NCBI RefSeq assembly: GCF_002215495.1
Contig: NZ_CP021378.1
Coordinates: forward strand, 456,417 to 520,416
Source of the DNA: Porphyrobacter sp. CACIAM 03H1
GTDB lineage: Bacteria > Pseudomonadota > Alphaproteobacteria > Sphingomonadales > Sphingomonadaceae
Direction of reading: 5' to 3'
Length of the DNA: 64,000 nucleotides
Shown here: positions 33,264 to 41,515 of the stretch, one piece after another
How the letters are laid out: the number at the start of each line of letters is the position of its first letter
Position numbering within the stretch: position 1 is the stretch's first letter
Made by a program: the position numbers and the translations under genes
The notes under the pieces: generated by a model
What the model saw: only the letters and a program-made list of their open reading frames with translations
Databases searched by the model: none
What the model was told of the DNA's origin: nothing

Positions 33264-34573
33264 AGCGGCTCCTTCCCCTCGCCGCCAGCGCCCTCGCGCT
33301 CGCTGCCGCCGCCCCTGCCCTCGCGCAGGATGTGACGATCACCAACGCCCGGCTGGTGCTGGGCGACGGTTCCGCCCCGATCGAGGGCGGCACCGTGGTC
33401 GTGCAGGCGGGTAAGGTCGTCTATGCCGGACCCTCCAGCGGCGCACCGGCCGGCGGCAATGCCGTCGACGCGAAGGGCGCCTGGGTCACCCCCGGCCTGT
33501 TCGCCACCGTCACCACGCTCGGGCTCGCCGATGTCTCGGCGGTGGACGAATCGAACGACATCACCGCGGGCGGCACGCCCTTCAGCGCGGCGCTCGATGC
33601 CTCCACCGCGATCAACCCGACCTCGCAGCACATCCTTGTCCACAAGGCGGCCGGCATCACCCGCGCCGCGACGACCACCCTGCCCTCGGGCTCGATCTTC
33701 GCAGGCCAGGGCGCGATCATCGATCTCGACGGGGATGCGCGGCCCGTGGTGCAGGCGCGTGCCTTCCAGATGATCAACCTCGGCGAAGGCGGGGCGGCCG
33801 AGGCCGGGGGCAGCCGCGCGGCGGCCCATGCCTTGCTGCGCGCCGCCCTGCGCGAGGCGCAGGCGCTGGTTGGCAAGACCGCCATCCCCGAGACCACCGC
33901 CATCGACAAGGGCGATGCGGTGCTGCTCTCGCGCTTCGATGCCGAGGCGCTGGTGCCGGTCGTGACGGGGCGGCAGAAGCTCTATGTCGCGGTCGACCGG
34001 ATGGCCGACATCCGCGCCGTGCTGGCGCTGAAGCAGGAATATCCGAAGCTCGATCTGGTGCTGGTCGGCGCGACCGAGGGTTGGCTGGTCGCCTCCGACA
34101 TCGCCGCCGCCGGGGTGCCGGTGATCGCCAACGGCCTCGTCGACCTGCCCGAGACCTTCGAGCAGCTGGGCGCAACCCAGTCCAACGCCGGGCGCCTCGC
34201 GCAGGCGGGGGTGAAGGTCGCTATCAATGCTTCCACGATGCAGAACCCGCGCCGGTTGCAGCAGGTCGCGGGCAATCTCGTGGCGCTGACGAAGATGCCG
34301 GGCGCAGCGGGAATGGATTGGGGCAGGGCGTTCGCCGCGATCAGCTCGGTCCCGGCGGAGATCAGCGGCATGGGCGGCAAGGCCGGGGTGCTCAAGCCCG
34401 GCGCGCTCGGCGACGTGGTGATCTGGACCGGCGATCCGCTCGAAGTCGGCAGCGTGCCGACCCGCGTGTTCATCGACGGGCGCGAACAGGACCTCACCAA
34501 CCACCAGACCCGCTTGCGCGATCGCTACATCGACCTTGACGAAAGCGACCGACCCAAGGCTTACGACTGGTGA
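33260..34573 (+). CDS. Amidohydrolase-like secreted protein lacking the HxH metal motif
   Basis: 437-residue protein with a cleavable signal (ALALAAAAPALAQ) and an amidohydrolase frame: ITNARLVLGDGSAPIEGGTVVVQAGKVVYAG at the start and GVLKPGALGDVVIWTGDPLEVGSVPTRVFIDGRE at the end. At the place of the usual PGxxDxHxH metal motif it reads TPGLFATVTTLGL, with no histidines, so the canonical binuclear centre cannot form. It starts inside the stop region of the intact amidohydrolase upstream (ATGA). The pair resembles sphingomonad tandem amidohydrolases, and this member may be a non-catalytic partner of the first. It is followed by TGATG coupling to FKBP. Confidence 0.83.
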   Translation: MKRLLPLAASALALAAAAPALAQDVTITNARLVLGDGSAPIEGGTVVVQAGKVVYAGPSSGAPAGGNAVDAKGAWVTPGLFATVTTLGLADVSAVDESNDITAGGTPFSAALDASTAINPTSQHILVHKAAGITRAATTTLPSGSIFAGQGAIIDLDGDARPVVQARAFQMINLGEGGAAEAGGSRAAAHALLRAALREAQALVGKTAIPETTAIDKGDAVLLSRFDAEALVPVVTGRQKLYVAVDRMADIRAVLALKQEYPKLDLVLVGATEGWLVASDIAAAGVPVIANGLVDLPETFEQLGATQSNAGRLAQAGVKVAINASTMQNPRRLQQVAGNLVALTKMPGAAGMDWGRAFAAISSVPAEISGMGGKAGVLKPGALGDVVIWTGDPLEVGSVPTRVFIDGREQDLTNHQTRLRDRYIDLDESDRPKAYDW

Positions 34574-35076
34574 TGACCGCATCCGCCAAGCCCCTTGCCG
34601 CGTTTGCCGCCGCGTTCCTGCTCGCGCTGCATCCGGCCCAGGCGCAGGACACCGAACCAGCGCCCGACCCCCGGGCGCAGAGCCCCGCGTGGCACGCCCA
34701 GCAGCAGGCCTATCTGCTGGGCCTGACCGCGGCGGACGGCTGGCACTTCATCGACGGCGGGGTCCGCTGGCGCTGGGTGAAATATCTCGCCTCGGAGAAG
34801 AAGCCGAAGGTTTCCGACACGGTCACCGTCCACTACGAGGGCAAGCTGATCGACGGGACGGTGTTCGACAGCTCCTATGCCCGGGGCCAGCCCGCCACCT
34901 TCCCGCTCGCCCGGCTGGTCAAGGGCTGGCAGCTCGCGATCCCGCAGATGGGCGTGGGCGAGACGATCGAGATCGCGATACCCGCGGACCTCGCCTACGG
35001 CCCGGTCGGGCGCGGGCCGATCCCGGGCAATGCGACACTGGTGTTCAAGGTCGAGCTGATCGCGATCGCCGACTAG
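34573..35076 (+). CDS. FKBP-type peptidyl-prolyl cis-trans isomerase, exported
   Basis: 167-residue isomerase with an N-terminal signal (AAFAAAFLLALHPAQAQ) and an FKBP domain covering residues about 75-167: VSDTVTVHYEGKLIDGTVFDSSYARGQPATFPLARLVKGWQLAIPQMGVGETIEIAIPADLAYG, ending GNATLVFKVELIAI. The drug-binding-pocket residues (Tyr in VHYEG, FDSS, Trp in GWQ, Tyr in AYG) are in place. Predicted periplasmic folding helper. Its ATG overlaps the stop of the amidohydrolase-like gene (TGATG), so it could assist folding of those two exported proteins. The 3' end overlaps the convergent HxlR gene by 4 bp. Confidence 0.92.
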   Translation: MTASAKPLAAFAAAFLLALHPAQAQDTEPAPDPRAQSPAWHAQQQAYLLGLTAADGWHFIDGGVRWRWVKYLASEKKPKVSDTVTVHYEGKLIDGTVFDSSYARGQPATFPLARLVKGWQLAIPQMGVGETIEIAIPADLAYGPVGRGPIPGNATLVFKVELIAIAD

Positions 35077-35438
35077 GGCCGTGCCTCGCCGAACGCCCGC
35101 GGCCAAAGGCCCGGGCGCTCGTCCTCGGCATAGAGATGCCGGGCGCTCCAGTCACCGAGCTGTTCGTAGAGCGGCACCAGCGCGCGCGCCTTGTCGGTGA
35201 GGATGTAGCGTGCCCGCTTGCCCTCGGGCGGCTCACGCACCATCAGCCCCGCCTCCTGCAGGATCGCGAGCCGCGAGGTCAGCGCGGCGCGGTTGATGCC
35301 GAGGCGGTCGACGAATTCCTCGAACCGCTCCGCCCCCAGAAAGGCGTCGCGCAGGATCAGCAGCACCCAGCGATCGCCGAGCAGGCGCGCAGCCCGGCCG
35401 ATGGGGCAGGGAGCACGGGAGGGGCGGTAGGTTTTCAT
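35073..35438 (-). CDS. HxlR-family transcriptional regulator
   Basis: 121-residue winged-helix regulator. The family core is CPIGRAARLLGDRWVLLILRDAFLGAERFEEFVDRLGINRAALTSRLAILQEAGLMVREPPEGKRARYILTDKARAL, with the Cys at about residue 11 that senses oxidants or electrophiles in several HxlR proteins. Start 35438 was chosen; a 15-bp palindrome begins 3 bp upstream of it, and the longer in-frame start would place the operator in the coding sequence. It is divergent from a thioesterase gene and probably controls both genes through the two palindromes between them. Confidence 0.9.
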   Translation of the reverse strand: MKTYRPSRAPCPIGRAARLLGDRWVLLILRDAFLGAERFEEFVDRLGINRAALTSRLAILQEAGLMVREPPEGKRARYILTDKARALVPLYEQLGDWSARHLYAEDERPGLWPRAFGEARP

Positions 35439-35440
35439 CC

Positions 35441-35455
35441 GTCTGATTATCAGAC
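35441..35455. promoter_or_regulatory. HxlR operator candidate 1
   Basis: GTCTGATTATCAGAC, with 6-bp perfect arms around TTA, directly in front of the hxlR-like start codon. It shares the GTCTG-N5-CAGAC pattern with a second site 44 bp away. Occupancy here would block the regulator's own expression. Confidence 0.65.
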
Positions 35456-35484
35456 TTGCGCCGCAGCTTGGCAAGCGGCATAAC

Positions 35485-35499
35485 GTCTGCATTACAGAC
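35485..35499. promoter_or_regulatory. HxlR operator candidate 2
   Basis: GTCTGCATTACAGAC, with 5-bp perfect arms, lies 18 bp before the thioesterase start at 35518. It is the second copy of GTCTG-N5-CAGAC; centre-to-centre distance to site 1 is 44 bp, close to four helical turns, so both sites lie on the same DNA face. Confidence 0.65.
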
Positions 35500-35517
35500 T
35501 AAATGGAGCTCGCCGCG

Positions 35518-35985
35518 ATGTCGACCAGACCCGTCACCCGTTTCGACAGCCCCGAAGCCTCGATCGCCTACATGAGGAAGGTCGCGGTCGCGCGGTCGGG
35601 CTTTTCCGCCTGGCTCGATGTCGAGCCGGTCAAGGTGTGGCAGGGGGAAAGCGAACTTACGCTGACCCTGCGCCCCGAGATGACCCAGCATCACGGCTTC
35701 GCGCATGGCGCGATTGTCGGACTGATGGCGGACAATGCCTGCGCCTGGGCCGGGGCCTCTGTTGCGGGTGACGTGGTGACGGGGGGCTACACCATCGACT
35801 TCCTCCGCCCCGCAAAGGGCGAGCGGCTGCGGGCGAAGGGCACGGTGGTGAAGGCCGGCAAGCGGCAGGTGGTGGTGCGCGCCGATGTCTGGGCCGAGAG
35901 CGAAGGCGAAGCCCCCGTCCATGTCGCCGCTGCGCAGGCGACCATCGTGCCGACCGGTCTCGCCAGCGAAACCGTGGCCATGTGA
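35518..35985 (+). CDS. PaaI-type hotdog thioesterase
   Basis: 155-residue single hotdog-domain protein of the PaaI/YiiD-like thioesterase family, hydrolysing acyl-CoA thioesters. Key region is MTQHHGFAHGAIVGLMADNACAWAGAS, with the HxG...D arrangement of PaaI-like enzymes, then GYTIDFLRPAKGERLRAKGTVVKAGKRQVVVRADVW. Start 35518 was chosen because GGAG lies 9 nt upstream; the ATG at 35503 overlaps that ribosome-binding site. It is divergent from the HxlR regulator, whose candidate operators lie in front of it, so induction by a reactive or aromatic acyl compound is plausible. Confidence 0.87.
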   Translation: MSTRPVTRFDSPEASIAYMRKVAVARSGFSAWLDVEPVKVWQGESELTLTLRPEMTQHHGFAHGAIVGLMADNACAWAGASVAGDVVTGGYTIDFLRPAKGERLRAKGTVVKAGKRQVVVRADVWAESEGEAPVHVAAAQATIVPTGLASETVAM

Positions 35986-36033
35986 CGCAGCCCCGCTAGG
36001 CGCGCCGCCCCAACCCATGTTAGGCTGCGCGCC

Positions 36034-36711
36034 ATGGACGGGAACATCATCGCACTCATCGCGGCGAACATTGCCTTTGTCGGCTCGCACTTCGCCATGT
36101 CTCACCCGCTTCGCGGACCCATGGTGAAGGCCCTCGGCGCGGGCGGGTTCCAGCTGGCCTACACCGCGGTCAGCTTCGCGACGCTGGCGTGGGTCTATTT
36201 CGCATTTCTCGCCGCCCCTGCCGCCGACCTGCCGGGCTCGGGCGAGGCGGGGTGGATCATCGCCACGATCCTGACCTGGCCCGCGATGGTGCTGCTGGCG
36301 GGATCCTTCATCGGCAATCCCGCCCTGCCGACCCCGCAGGCCGAGGCCCAGACCCGCGCCGAGCCGCGCGGGGCGCTGCGCGTCACGCGCCATCCGATGA
36401 TGTGGGGGATCGGTCTCTGGGCGATCTCGCACCTCGTGCTGTTCTGGAGCACCCGCACGATGGTGACGGCGCTGGCGATGGGCATCCTCGCGCTGGTCGG
36501 CGCGAGGCTTCAGGACGCCAAGAAAGAGGCGCTGATGGGTGCCGCCTGGGCAAAGTGGGAAAGCAAGACGAGCTACTGGCCGCGCTGGGGCCGGCTGCTG
36601 TCGGTCGGCGCCGTGCCCCTGCTGGCGGGCACCGCGCTGTGGATCGCGGGAAGCTGGGTCCACCTGTGGCGCGCCGGCATCCCGGCGGGGGTGTTCCGCT
36701 GGATAGGCTGA
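36034..36711 (+). CDS. NnrU-family membrane protein
   Basis: 225-residue integral membrane protein with about six hydrophobic segments. The NnrU family signature is visible: ANIAFVGSHFAMSHPLRGPMVKALG at the N-terminus and RVTRHPMMWGIGLWAISHLV (about residues 116-135), the RHPxxWG motif shared with small membrane methyltransferases. NnrU was first linked to denitrification, but homologues are widespread in genomes without it, so that role is not implied here. No denitrification genes are present in the window. It stands alone. Confidence 0.88.
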   Translation: MDGNIIALIAANIAFVGSHFAMSHPLRGPMVKALGAGGFQLAYTAVSFATLAWVYFAFLAAPAADLPGSGEAGWIIATILTWPAMVLLAGSFIGNPALPTPQAEAQTRAEPRGALRVTRHPMMWGIGLWAISHLVLFWSTRTMVTALAMGILALVGARLQDAKKEALMGAAWAKWESKTSYWPRWGRLLSVGAVPLLAGTALWIAGSWVHLWRAGIPAGVFRWIG

Positions 36712-36718
36712 CAGGGCG

Positions 36719-37042
36719 TTACCCCGGGTTCTGATCCATGAACCGCTTCACCTCGCTGCGCGACATGGCGGGCCGGTAGCCGAGTTCCGCCTCGACCCGG
36801 TCGCGCAGCTCGACCTTGAGCGCCTGTCTGCCGAGCGGCTGTTCGTCGATGAAATAGTCGATCGTCTTCTCCTCGAGCACCACCCGCGCCATGATCTCGC
36901 GCAAGGAGCGCTGGAGCAGCTTGTCGCGCCGGCCCTGCTTCTTCTTTTCCTTCTGGAGCCGCCACGCGAAGAGCCAGCCTCCCGCGGCGACCAGCAGGCT
37001 GGTGAGATTGGCCCCGAGGGCGATCCACAATTCGATGCTCAC
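36719..37042 (-). CDS. Small hypothetical single-pass membrane protein
   Basis: 107-residue protein of unknown function. One N-terminal hydrophobic segment (ELWIALGANLTSLLVAAGGWLFAWRL) is followed by a strongly basic stretch (QKEKKKQGRRDK) and a charged, probably helical cytoplasmic part ending MSRSEVKRFMDQNPG. This suggests a membrane-anchored cytosolic domain. AGGAGA lies 13 nt before the ATG. It is 34 bp upstream of the crotonase gene start-to-end gap on the same strand side but is convergent with nnrU, with 7 bp between the ends. No family recognised. Confidence 0.7.
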   Translation of the reverse strand: MSIELWIALGANLTSLLVAAGGWLFAWRLQKEKKKQGRRDKLLQRSLREIMARVVLEEKTIDYFIDEQPLGRQALKVELRDRVEAELGYRPAMSRSEVKRFMDQNPG

Positions 37043-37076
37043 GGCCTTTCTCCTGTCAGGCCGCGCGCCGGCCGGC

Positions 37077-37874
37077 CTATTCGCCCTTGAACACCGCCGG
37101 GCGCTTCTCGATCAGCGCTGCGACACCTTCGGCGTGATCGGCGGTGGTGTGCATCATAGCCTGTGTGTTGGCGGCAAGTTCCAGTGCGGTGTCGTAGCTG
37201 GTCTGCTGGCCCTGGCGGAGCAGGTTCTTGGTATGGCGCAGCGCGTGCGGCGGGAGGGCGGCGATCTTCGCCGCCAACGCCCGTGCCTCGTCCATCAGCG
37301 CATCGGCCGGCACGACGCGGCTGACGAGGCCCCAGTCCTGCGCCGTCGCGGCGTCGATCACATCGCCGGTGTAGAACAGCTCCGCCGCGCGGCTCATGCC
37401 GATCACGCGGGGTAGAATCCAGGTGCCGCCGTCGCCCGGGATGATCCCGAGCTTGAGGAAGGTCACCCCGAACTTCGCGGTTTCCGAAGCGATGCGGATG
37501 TCGGCGAGGCAGGCGACGTCGCAGCCGAGGCCGATCGCCGGCCCGTTGACCGCCGCGATCACCGGCACGCGCAGGCCATAGAGCGCGCGCAGCATCTGGT
37601 GGATATTGTCGCGGTAACCGTCGGAAATGGCGGGGGTTGTGCCGCCGAAGGTCCCCGTCTTGTCGCGCATCGCCTTGACGTCGCCGCCCGCGCTGAAGGC
37701 CCGCCCTGCGCCGGTCAGAATCACCACGCGGCACTCCATGTCGCGGTTGATCGCACCCGCGACACGCACGAACTCGTCCCCGTCGCCCGGCGCACCAAGG
37801 GGGTTCATGCTCTCCGCCCGGTCGAGCGTGAGAATGGTGACGGGGCCTTCCTTGGCGATCTGGAGCAGGGACAT
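37077..37874 (-). CDS. Crotonase-family protein with substituted catalytic glutamates
   Basis: 265-residue enoyl-CoA hydratase/isomerase-fold protein. Fold markers are LDRAESMNPLGAPG, VVILTGAGRAFSAGGDVKAM (oxyanion hole), NGPAIGLGCDVACLADIRIASETAKFGVTFLKLGIIPGDGGTWILPR. Compared with classical hydratase, the first catalytic Glu (GGGCE) is Asp (GLGCD) and the second (QPE) is Phe (VTF). It therefore probably does not hydrate enoyl-CoA in the usual way and may be an isomerase or another crotonase activity acting on acyl-CoA. Nearest upstream neighbour is the divergent mlaA gene, 124 bp away. Confidence 0.88.
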   Translation of the reverse strand: MSLLQIAKEGPVTILTLDRAESMNPLGAPGDGDEFVRVAGAINRDMECRVVILTGAGRAFSAGGDVKAMRDKTGTFGGTTPAISDGYRDNIHQMLRALYGLRVPVIAAVNGPAIGLGCDVACLADIRIASETAKFGVTFLKLGIIPGDGGTWILPRVIGMSRAAELFYTGDVIDAATAQDWGLVSRVVPADALMDEARALAAKIAALPPHALRHTKNLLRQGQQTSYDTALELAANTQAMMHTTADHAEGVAALIEKRPAVFKGE

Positions 37875-37998
37875 GATGGAGTAACTTGCGCCTTTGTGTC
37901 GGATAATTCAGCTTGCGTATAGGCCGGGGGGATAAAGGGCAAGAATTGCGCGGAGTGGGCGCGCAGGAACGTGGAACGCCGGAAGCGAAAGGAGTGTC

Positions 37999-38967
37999 AT
38001 GCCGGGCCTTGGGCTGATTGCGACCTCGCCTTCGCTGCTGGGCGCCGCGCTCGCCGCCGCACCGCTGCCCCCGCCGGCGCAGGTGCCGGTGGCCGATGTC
38101 GTGCCGCTGGCATGGAGCCTCGCCGCGGCGCAGGAAGCAGGTCCGCCCGCGCAGGAGGATGAACCGCCCGTCGGCGAGATCGTCGTCGAGGGCGAGATCG
38201 GCCCGCCCAAGAGCGATCCGATGGAGCGCGTCAACGAGGAGAGCTATCGTCTCACGCAGGCGGTCGATCAGGCGTTGGTGGAACCCGTCGCCTATGCCTA
38301 CCGCGATGGCCTGCCCGGGCCGGTGCGCGACGGGCTCGGCAACGTGGTGCGCAATCTGGGCGAGCCGAGCAACGCGCTCAATTTCCTGCTCCAAGGCAAG
38401 GTCGGCAAGGCCTTCGAGACGCTCGGGCGGATGGCGATCAACACCACCATCGGCGTGGGCGGGCTGTTCGACGTGGCGGGCAAGAAGGCGGATCTGCCCT
38501 ATCGCCGCAACGGCTTTGCAAACACTATGGGCTATTACGGGGTGGGGCCGGGACCCTACCTCTACCTGCCGGTGACGGGAGCGACGAGTGTGCGCGATCT
38601 CGCCGGGAGCACGCTCGACCAGCTGCTGCTGCCACTGGCGGTGGGCAAGCCTTTCAACCGCCCGGCCTATGCGGCGACCTATTTCGTGGTGAACGGCCTC
38701 GATCAGCGGCTGGAATTCGACGAGGAGATCGAAAGCATCCGTAACGCCGACGATCCCTACCGCCTGCGCCGCGAAACCTACCTCGCCCGGCGGCGGCAGG
38801 ACATCGCGGAGCTGAAAGGCGAGCCGATCTCGGAACGCGACCGCATGTGGCTGGAGGAGCTGGAGGCGATGAAGGCGCAATCGGCAGCGGCTCCGGATGA
38901 AGGCGCGGCGGCGCCGGTGGAACCGCCTGCTGACCCCGAGACCTTGCCGATCACCCGCCCGCGTTAG
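37999..38967 (+). CDS. mlaA: MlaA (VacJ)-type outer-membrane phospholipid transport protein
   Basis: 322-residue component of the Mla pathway that removes mislocalised phospholipids from the outer membrane outer leaflet. The MlaA core is clear (about residues 74-235): DPMERVNEESYRLTQAVDQALVEPVAYAYRDGLPGPVRDGLGNVVRNLGEPSNALNFLLQGK, then RMAINTTIGVGGLFDVAGKK, NTMGYYGVGPGPYLYLPVTGATSVRDLAGSTLDQ. Unlike most MlaA, no lipobox Cys is present in the N-terminal 50 residues, so anchoring must differ or rely on a cleaved signal. A Pro/Ala-rich tail extends past the domain. AGGAG precedes the ATG by 4 nt. Ends 1 bp from convergent dxs. Confidence 0.9.
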   Translation: MPGLGLIATSPSLLGAALAAAPLPPPAQVPVADVVPLAWSLAAAQEAGPPAQEDEPPVGEIVVEGEIGPPKSDPMERVNEESYRLTQAVDQALVEPVAYAYRDGLPGPVRDGLGNVVRNLGEPSNALNFLLQGKVGKAFETLGRMAINTTIGVGGLFDVAGKKADLPYRRNGFANTMGYYGVGPGPYLYLPVTGATSVRDLAGSTLDQLLLPLAVGKPFNRPAYAATYFVVNGLDQRLEFDEEIESIRNADDPYRLRRETYLARRRQDIAELKGEPISERDRMWLEELEAMKAQSAAAPDEGAAAPVEPPADPETLPITRPR

Positions 38968-38968
38968 A

Positions 38969-40900
38969 TCAGGCCCTGACTTCCTCGCCCGCTTCGATCC
39001 CCGCGCTGTTGTGCTTCAGTGCCTTGAGCACCGTATCGACGATGTGCGGCGCGTTGAGGCCGGCCTCGTCATACTGCTTCACCGGATCGTCGTGGTCGAT
39101 GAAGGTGTCGGGCAGGCGCAGGGTGCGGACCTTCAATCCGTTGTCGGTCAGGCCCTCGTCGCTGGCGAAGGTCAGGACATGGGCGCCGAGACCGCCGATG
39201 GCGCCTTCCTCGACCGTGACGATCACCTCGTGGGTGCGCATGAGACGGGCAATCAGTTCCTCGTCGAGGGGCTTGGCGAAGCGCAGGTCGGCGACGGTTG
39301 TCGAAAGGCCCTTTGCCTCCAGCGTGTCGGCGGCCTTCAGCGCCTCGGCCAGACGCGCGCCGAGCGAGAGGATCGCGACCTTCGAGCCTTCGCGCACAAG
39401 ACGGCCCTTGCCGATCTCGAGCTTCACCGGAACCTCGGGCAGGGGCACTCCGGTGCCGTTGCCGCGCGGGTAGCGGAAGGCGATCGGGCCTTCGTCGTAT
39501 TCGGCGGCGGTGTAGGTCATGTGGACCAGCTCCGCCTCGTCGGCGGCGGCCATGACGACCATGTTAGGCAGGGTGGCGAGATAGGTGATGTCGAAGCTCC
39601 CCGCATGGGTCGCCCCGTCGGCACCCACGAGGCCCGCCCGGTCGATGGCGAAGCGCACGGGCAGGTTCTGGATGCACACGTCGTGCACCACCTGGTCATA
39701 GGCGCGCTGGAGGAAGGTCGAATAGATCGCCGCGAAGGGCCGCATCCCCTGCGCCGCGAGGCCGGCGGCGAAGGTCACCGCGTGCTGCTCGGCAATGCCG
39801 ACGTCGAAGGTGCGGGCGGGGTGCGCCTTGGCGAACTTGTCGACCCCCGTGCCCGAAGGCATGGCGGCGGTGATCGCGCAGATCCTGTCGTCGGTTTCGG
39901 CAAGCTTCGCCAGCGTCAGGCCGAAGACGTCCTGATAGGCAGGCGCCGTCGGATTGCTCTTGGCCTTCTCGCCGGTGACGACATTGAACTTGGGGACGCC
40001 GTGATATTTGTCGGCGGAGTTCTCGGCGGGGGCGTAGCCCTTGCCCTTCTCGGTCACGACATGGATCAGCACCGGGCCTTCGCTCGTGTCGCGCACGTTC
40101 TCCAGCACGGGAAGGAGGTGATCGAGATTGTGCCCGTCGATCGGGCCGACATAGTAGAAGCCCAGTTCCTCGAACAGCGTCCCTCCGGTCACCATGCCGC
40201 GGGTGAATTCCTCCGCCTTGCCGAGCGTATCGTGGAGGCGGCGGCTCATTTTCTGGATAGCGCGCGAGGCGAGGCTGCGGATGCCGAGATATTCGCTCGA
40301 GGACACCATCCGCGCGAGATAGGCCGAAAGCCCGCCCACCGGCGGGGCGATCGACATGTCGTTGTCGTTGAGGATCACGATCAGCCGGTTACCGGCCTGC
40401 GCGGCGTTGTTCATCGCCTCGTAGGCCATCCCGGCGCTCATCGAGCCGTCGCCGATCACCGCGATGCCGCGGCCGGGCTCGCCCTTCAGCTTGTTGGCGA
40501 TGGCAAAGCCCAGCGCCGCGCTGATCGAGGTCGAGGAATGCGCCGCGCCGAAGGGGTCGTATTCGCTCTCGGAACGCTTGGTGAAGCCGCTGAGGCCGCC
40601 GCCCTGGCGCAGGGTGCGGATGCGGTCGCGGCGGCCGGTGATGATCTTGTGCGGATAGCACTGGTGCCCCACGTCCCACACCAGCTTGTCCTCGGGCGTA
40701 TTGAAGACATAGTGGATCGCGACGGTCAGTTCGACCACGCCGAGGCCGGAGCCGAGGTGCCCGCCCGAGACGCTGACCGCGTCGATCATCTCGGCGCGCA
40801 GTTCGTCGGCGAGTTGGCGGAGCTGTTCGGGCTTGAGGCGGCGCAGGTCGGCCGGAGTGTCAACCTGATCGAGCAGAGGAGTGTAAGGCGGTTGTGTCAT
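38969..40900 (-). CDS. dxs: 1-deoxy-D-xylulose-5-phosphate synthase
   Basis: 643-residue thiamine-diphosphate enzyme condensing pyruvate and glyceraldehyde-3-phosphate, the first step of the MEP isoprenoid pathway, feeding carotenoids, quinones and hopanoids. The TPP motif is [17 protein letters not shown] (about residues 150-166), preceded by [14 protein letters not shown] and [17 protein letters not shown]. The second domain has the catalytic [13 protein letters not shown] and the Y/phosphate region [41 protein letters not shown] 40900 gives the standard length; the upstream in-frame extension is rejected. Located 71 bp downstream of a Fur/Zur-type regulator on the same strand. Confidence 0.96.
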   Translation of the reverse strand: MTQPPYTPLLDQVDTPADLRRLKPEQLRQLADELRAEMIDAVSVSGGHLGSGLGVVELTVAIHYVFNTPEDKLVWDVGHQCYPHKIITGRRDRIRTLRQGGGLSGFTKRSESEYDPFGAAHSSTSISAALGFAIANKLKGEPGRGIAVIGDGSMSAGMAYEAMNNAAQAGNRLIVILNDNDMSIAPPVGGLSAYLARMVSSSEYLGIRSLASRAIQKMSRRLHDTLGKAEEFTRGMVTGGTLFEELGFYYVGPIDGHNLDHLLPVLENVRDTSEGPVLIHVVTEKGKGYAPAENSADKYHGVPKFNVVTGEKAKSNPTAPAYQDVFGLTLAKLAETDDRICAITAAMPSGTGVDKFAKAHPARTFDVGIAEQHAVTFAAGLAAQGMRPFAAIYSTFLQRAYDQVVHDVCIQNLPVRFAIDRAGLVGADGATHAGSFDITYLATLPNMVVMAAADEAELVHMTYTAAEYDEGPIAFRYPRGNGTGVPLPEVPVKLEIGKGRLVREGSKVAILSLGARLAEALKAADTLEAKGLSTTVADLRFAKPLDEELIARLMRTHEVIVTVEEGAIGGLGAHVLTFASDEGLTDNGLKVRTLRLPDTFIDHDDPVKQYDEAGLNAPHIVDTVLKALKHNSAGIEAGEEVRA

Positions 40901-40971
40901 AACCCCCAGCCTTACACCCGGAATAGCGGTGTGTCGACGCAAAGGCTTGCGTCAGATCAAACGCGGATCGC

Positions 40972-41436
40972 CTATGCACAGGCCTTGCACAGGCCGCGTA
41001 TCTCGAGCACCGGCCGTTCGGCCTTGAAGCTGCGGGCGGCGGCGATGGCGCGGACAGCGCGGCTCACTTCCTCGTCGTCGACATGGGCGGCCTCGCCGCA
41101 TTCGTCGCACACCAGGAAGATGCAGTCATGCGCGCAGCCCGGGTGGGTGTTGGCGAGGTAGGCGTTGGCGCTCTCGACCCGCATGGCGAGGTTGTTCGTC
41201 ACGAAGACATCAAGGATGCGGTACACCGAGTTCGGCGCGACCCGCTTGCCACGCGCGGCCGAAAGGTTGTCGGCGATGTCGTAGGCAGAGACCGGGCGTT
41301 CGTGCCTGGTGAGTTCGTTGAACACCGCCTCGCGCATCGAGGTCCATTGCTCGCCCCCCGCGATCAGCGCGCGGGCGGCCTCGGCGACGAGGTCTGCGCC
41401 CCGGTGTTCATGGTGGGTGTGTGCGTGCTGTCCCAT
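40972..41436 (-). CDS. Fur-family regulator, probably zinc-type (Zur)
   Basis: 154-residue winged-helix metalloregulator. The N-terminus is His-rich (GQHAHTHHEH); the helix-turn-helix part is WTSMREAVFNELTRHERPVSAYDIADNLSAARGKRVAPNSVYRILDVFVTNNLAMRVES; the metal-binding part has HPGCAHDCIFLVCDECGEAAHVDDEEV and the terminal CKAC. Two CxxC pairs and the pattern CDECG...CKACA favour the Zur branch over Fur, which regulates zinc uptake, but this is judged by motif only. ATG 41436 was used; the longer form would start at a TTG. An upstream TATATTGGCAGAC-like stretch could be its own operator. Confidence 0.85.
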   Translation of the reverse strand: MGQHAHTHHEHRGADLVAEAARALIAGGEQWTSMREAVFNELTRHERPVSAYDIADNLSAARGKRVAPNSVYRILDVFVTNNLAMRVESANAYLANTHPGCAHDCIFLVCDECGEAAHVDDEEVSRAVRAIAAARSFKAERPVLEIRGLCKACA

Positions 41437-41515
41437 GTCTGCCAATATAGGCGGACACGCGGAAAGCGCAAAGGCGACTTGTGACAGTCGTTCCGGCCGG
41501 GAACAGCGCCGACCC

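Noticed and set aside
36034..36711. NnrU as evidence of denitrification
   Set aside because: No nitrite/nitric oxide reductase genes are in the window and NnrU homologues occur widely without denitrification.
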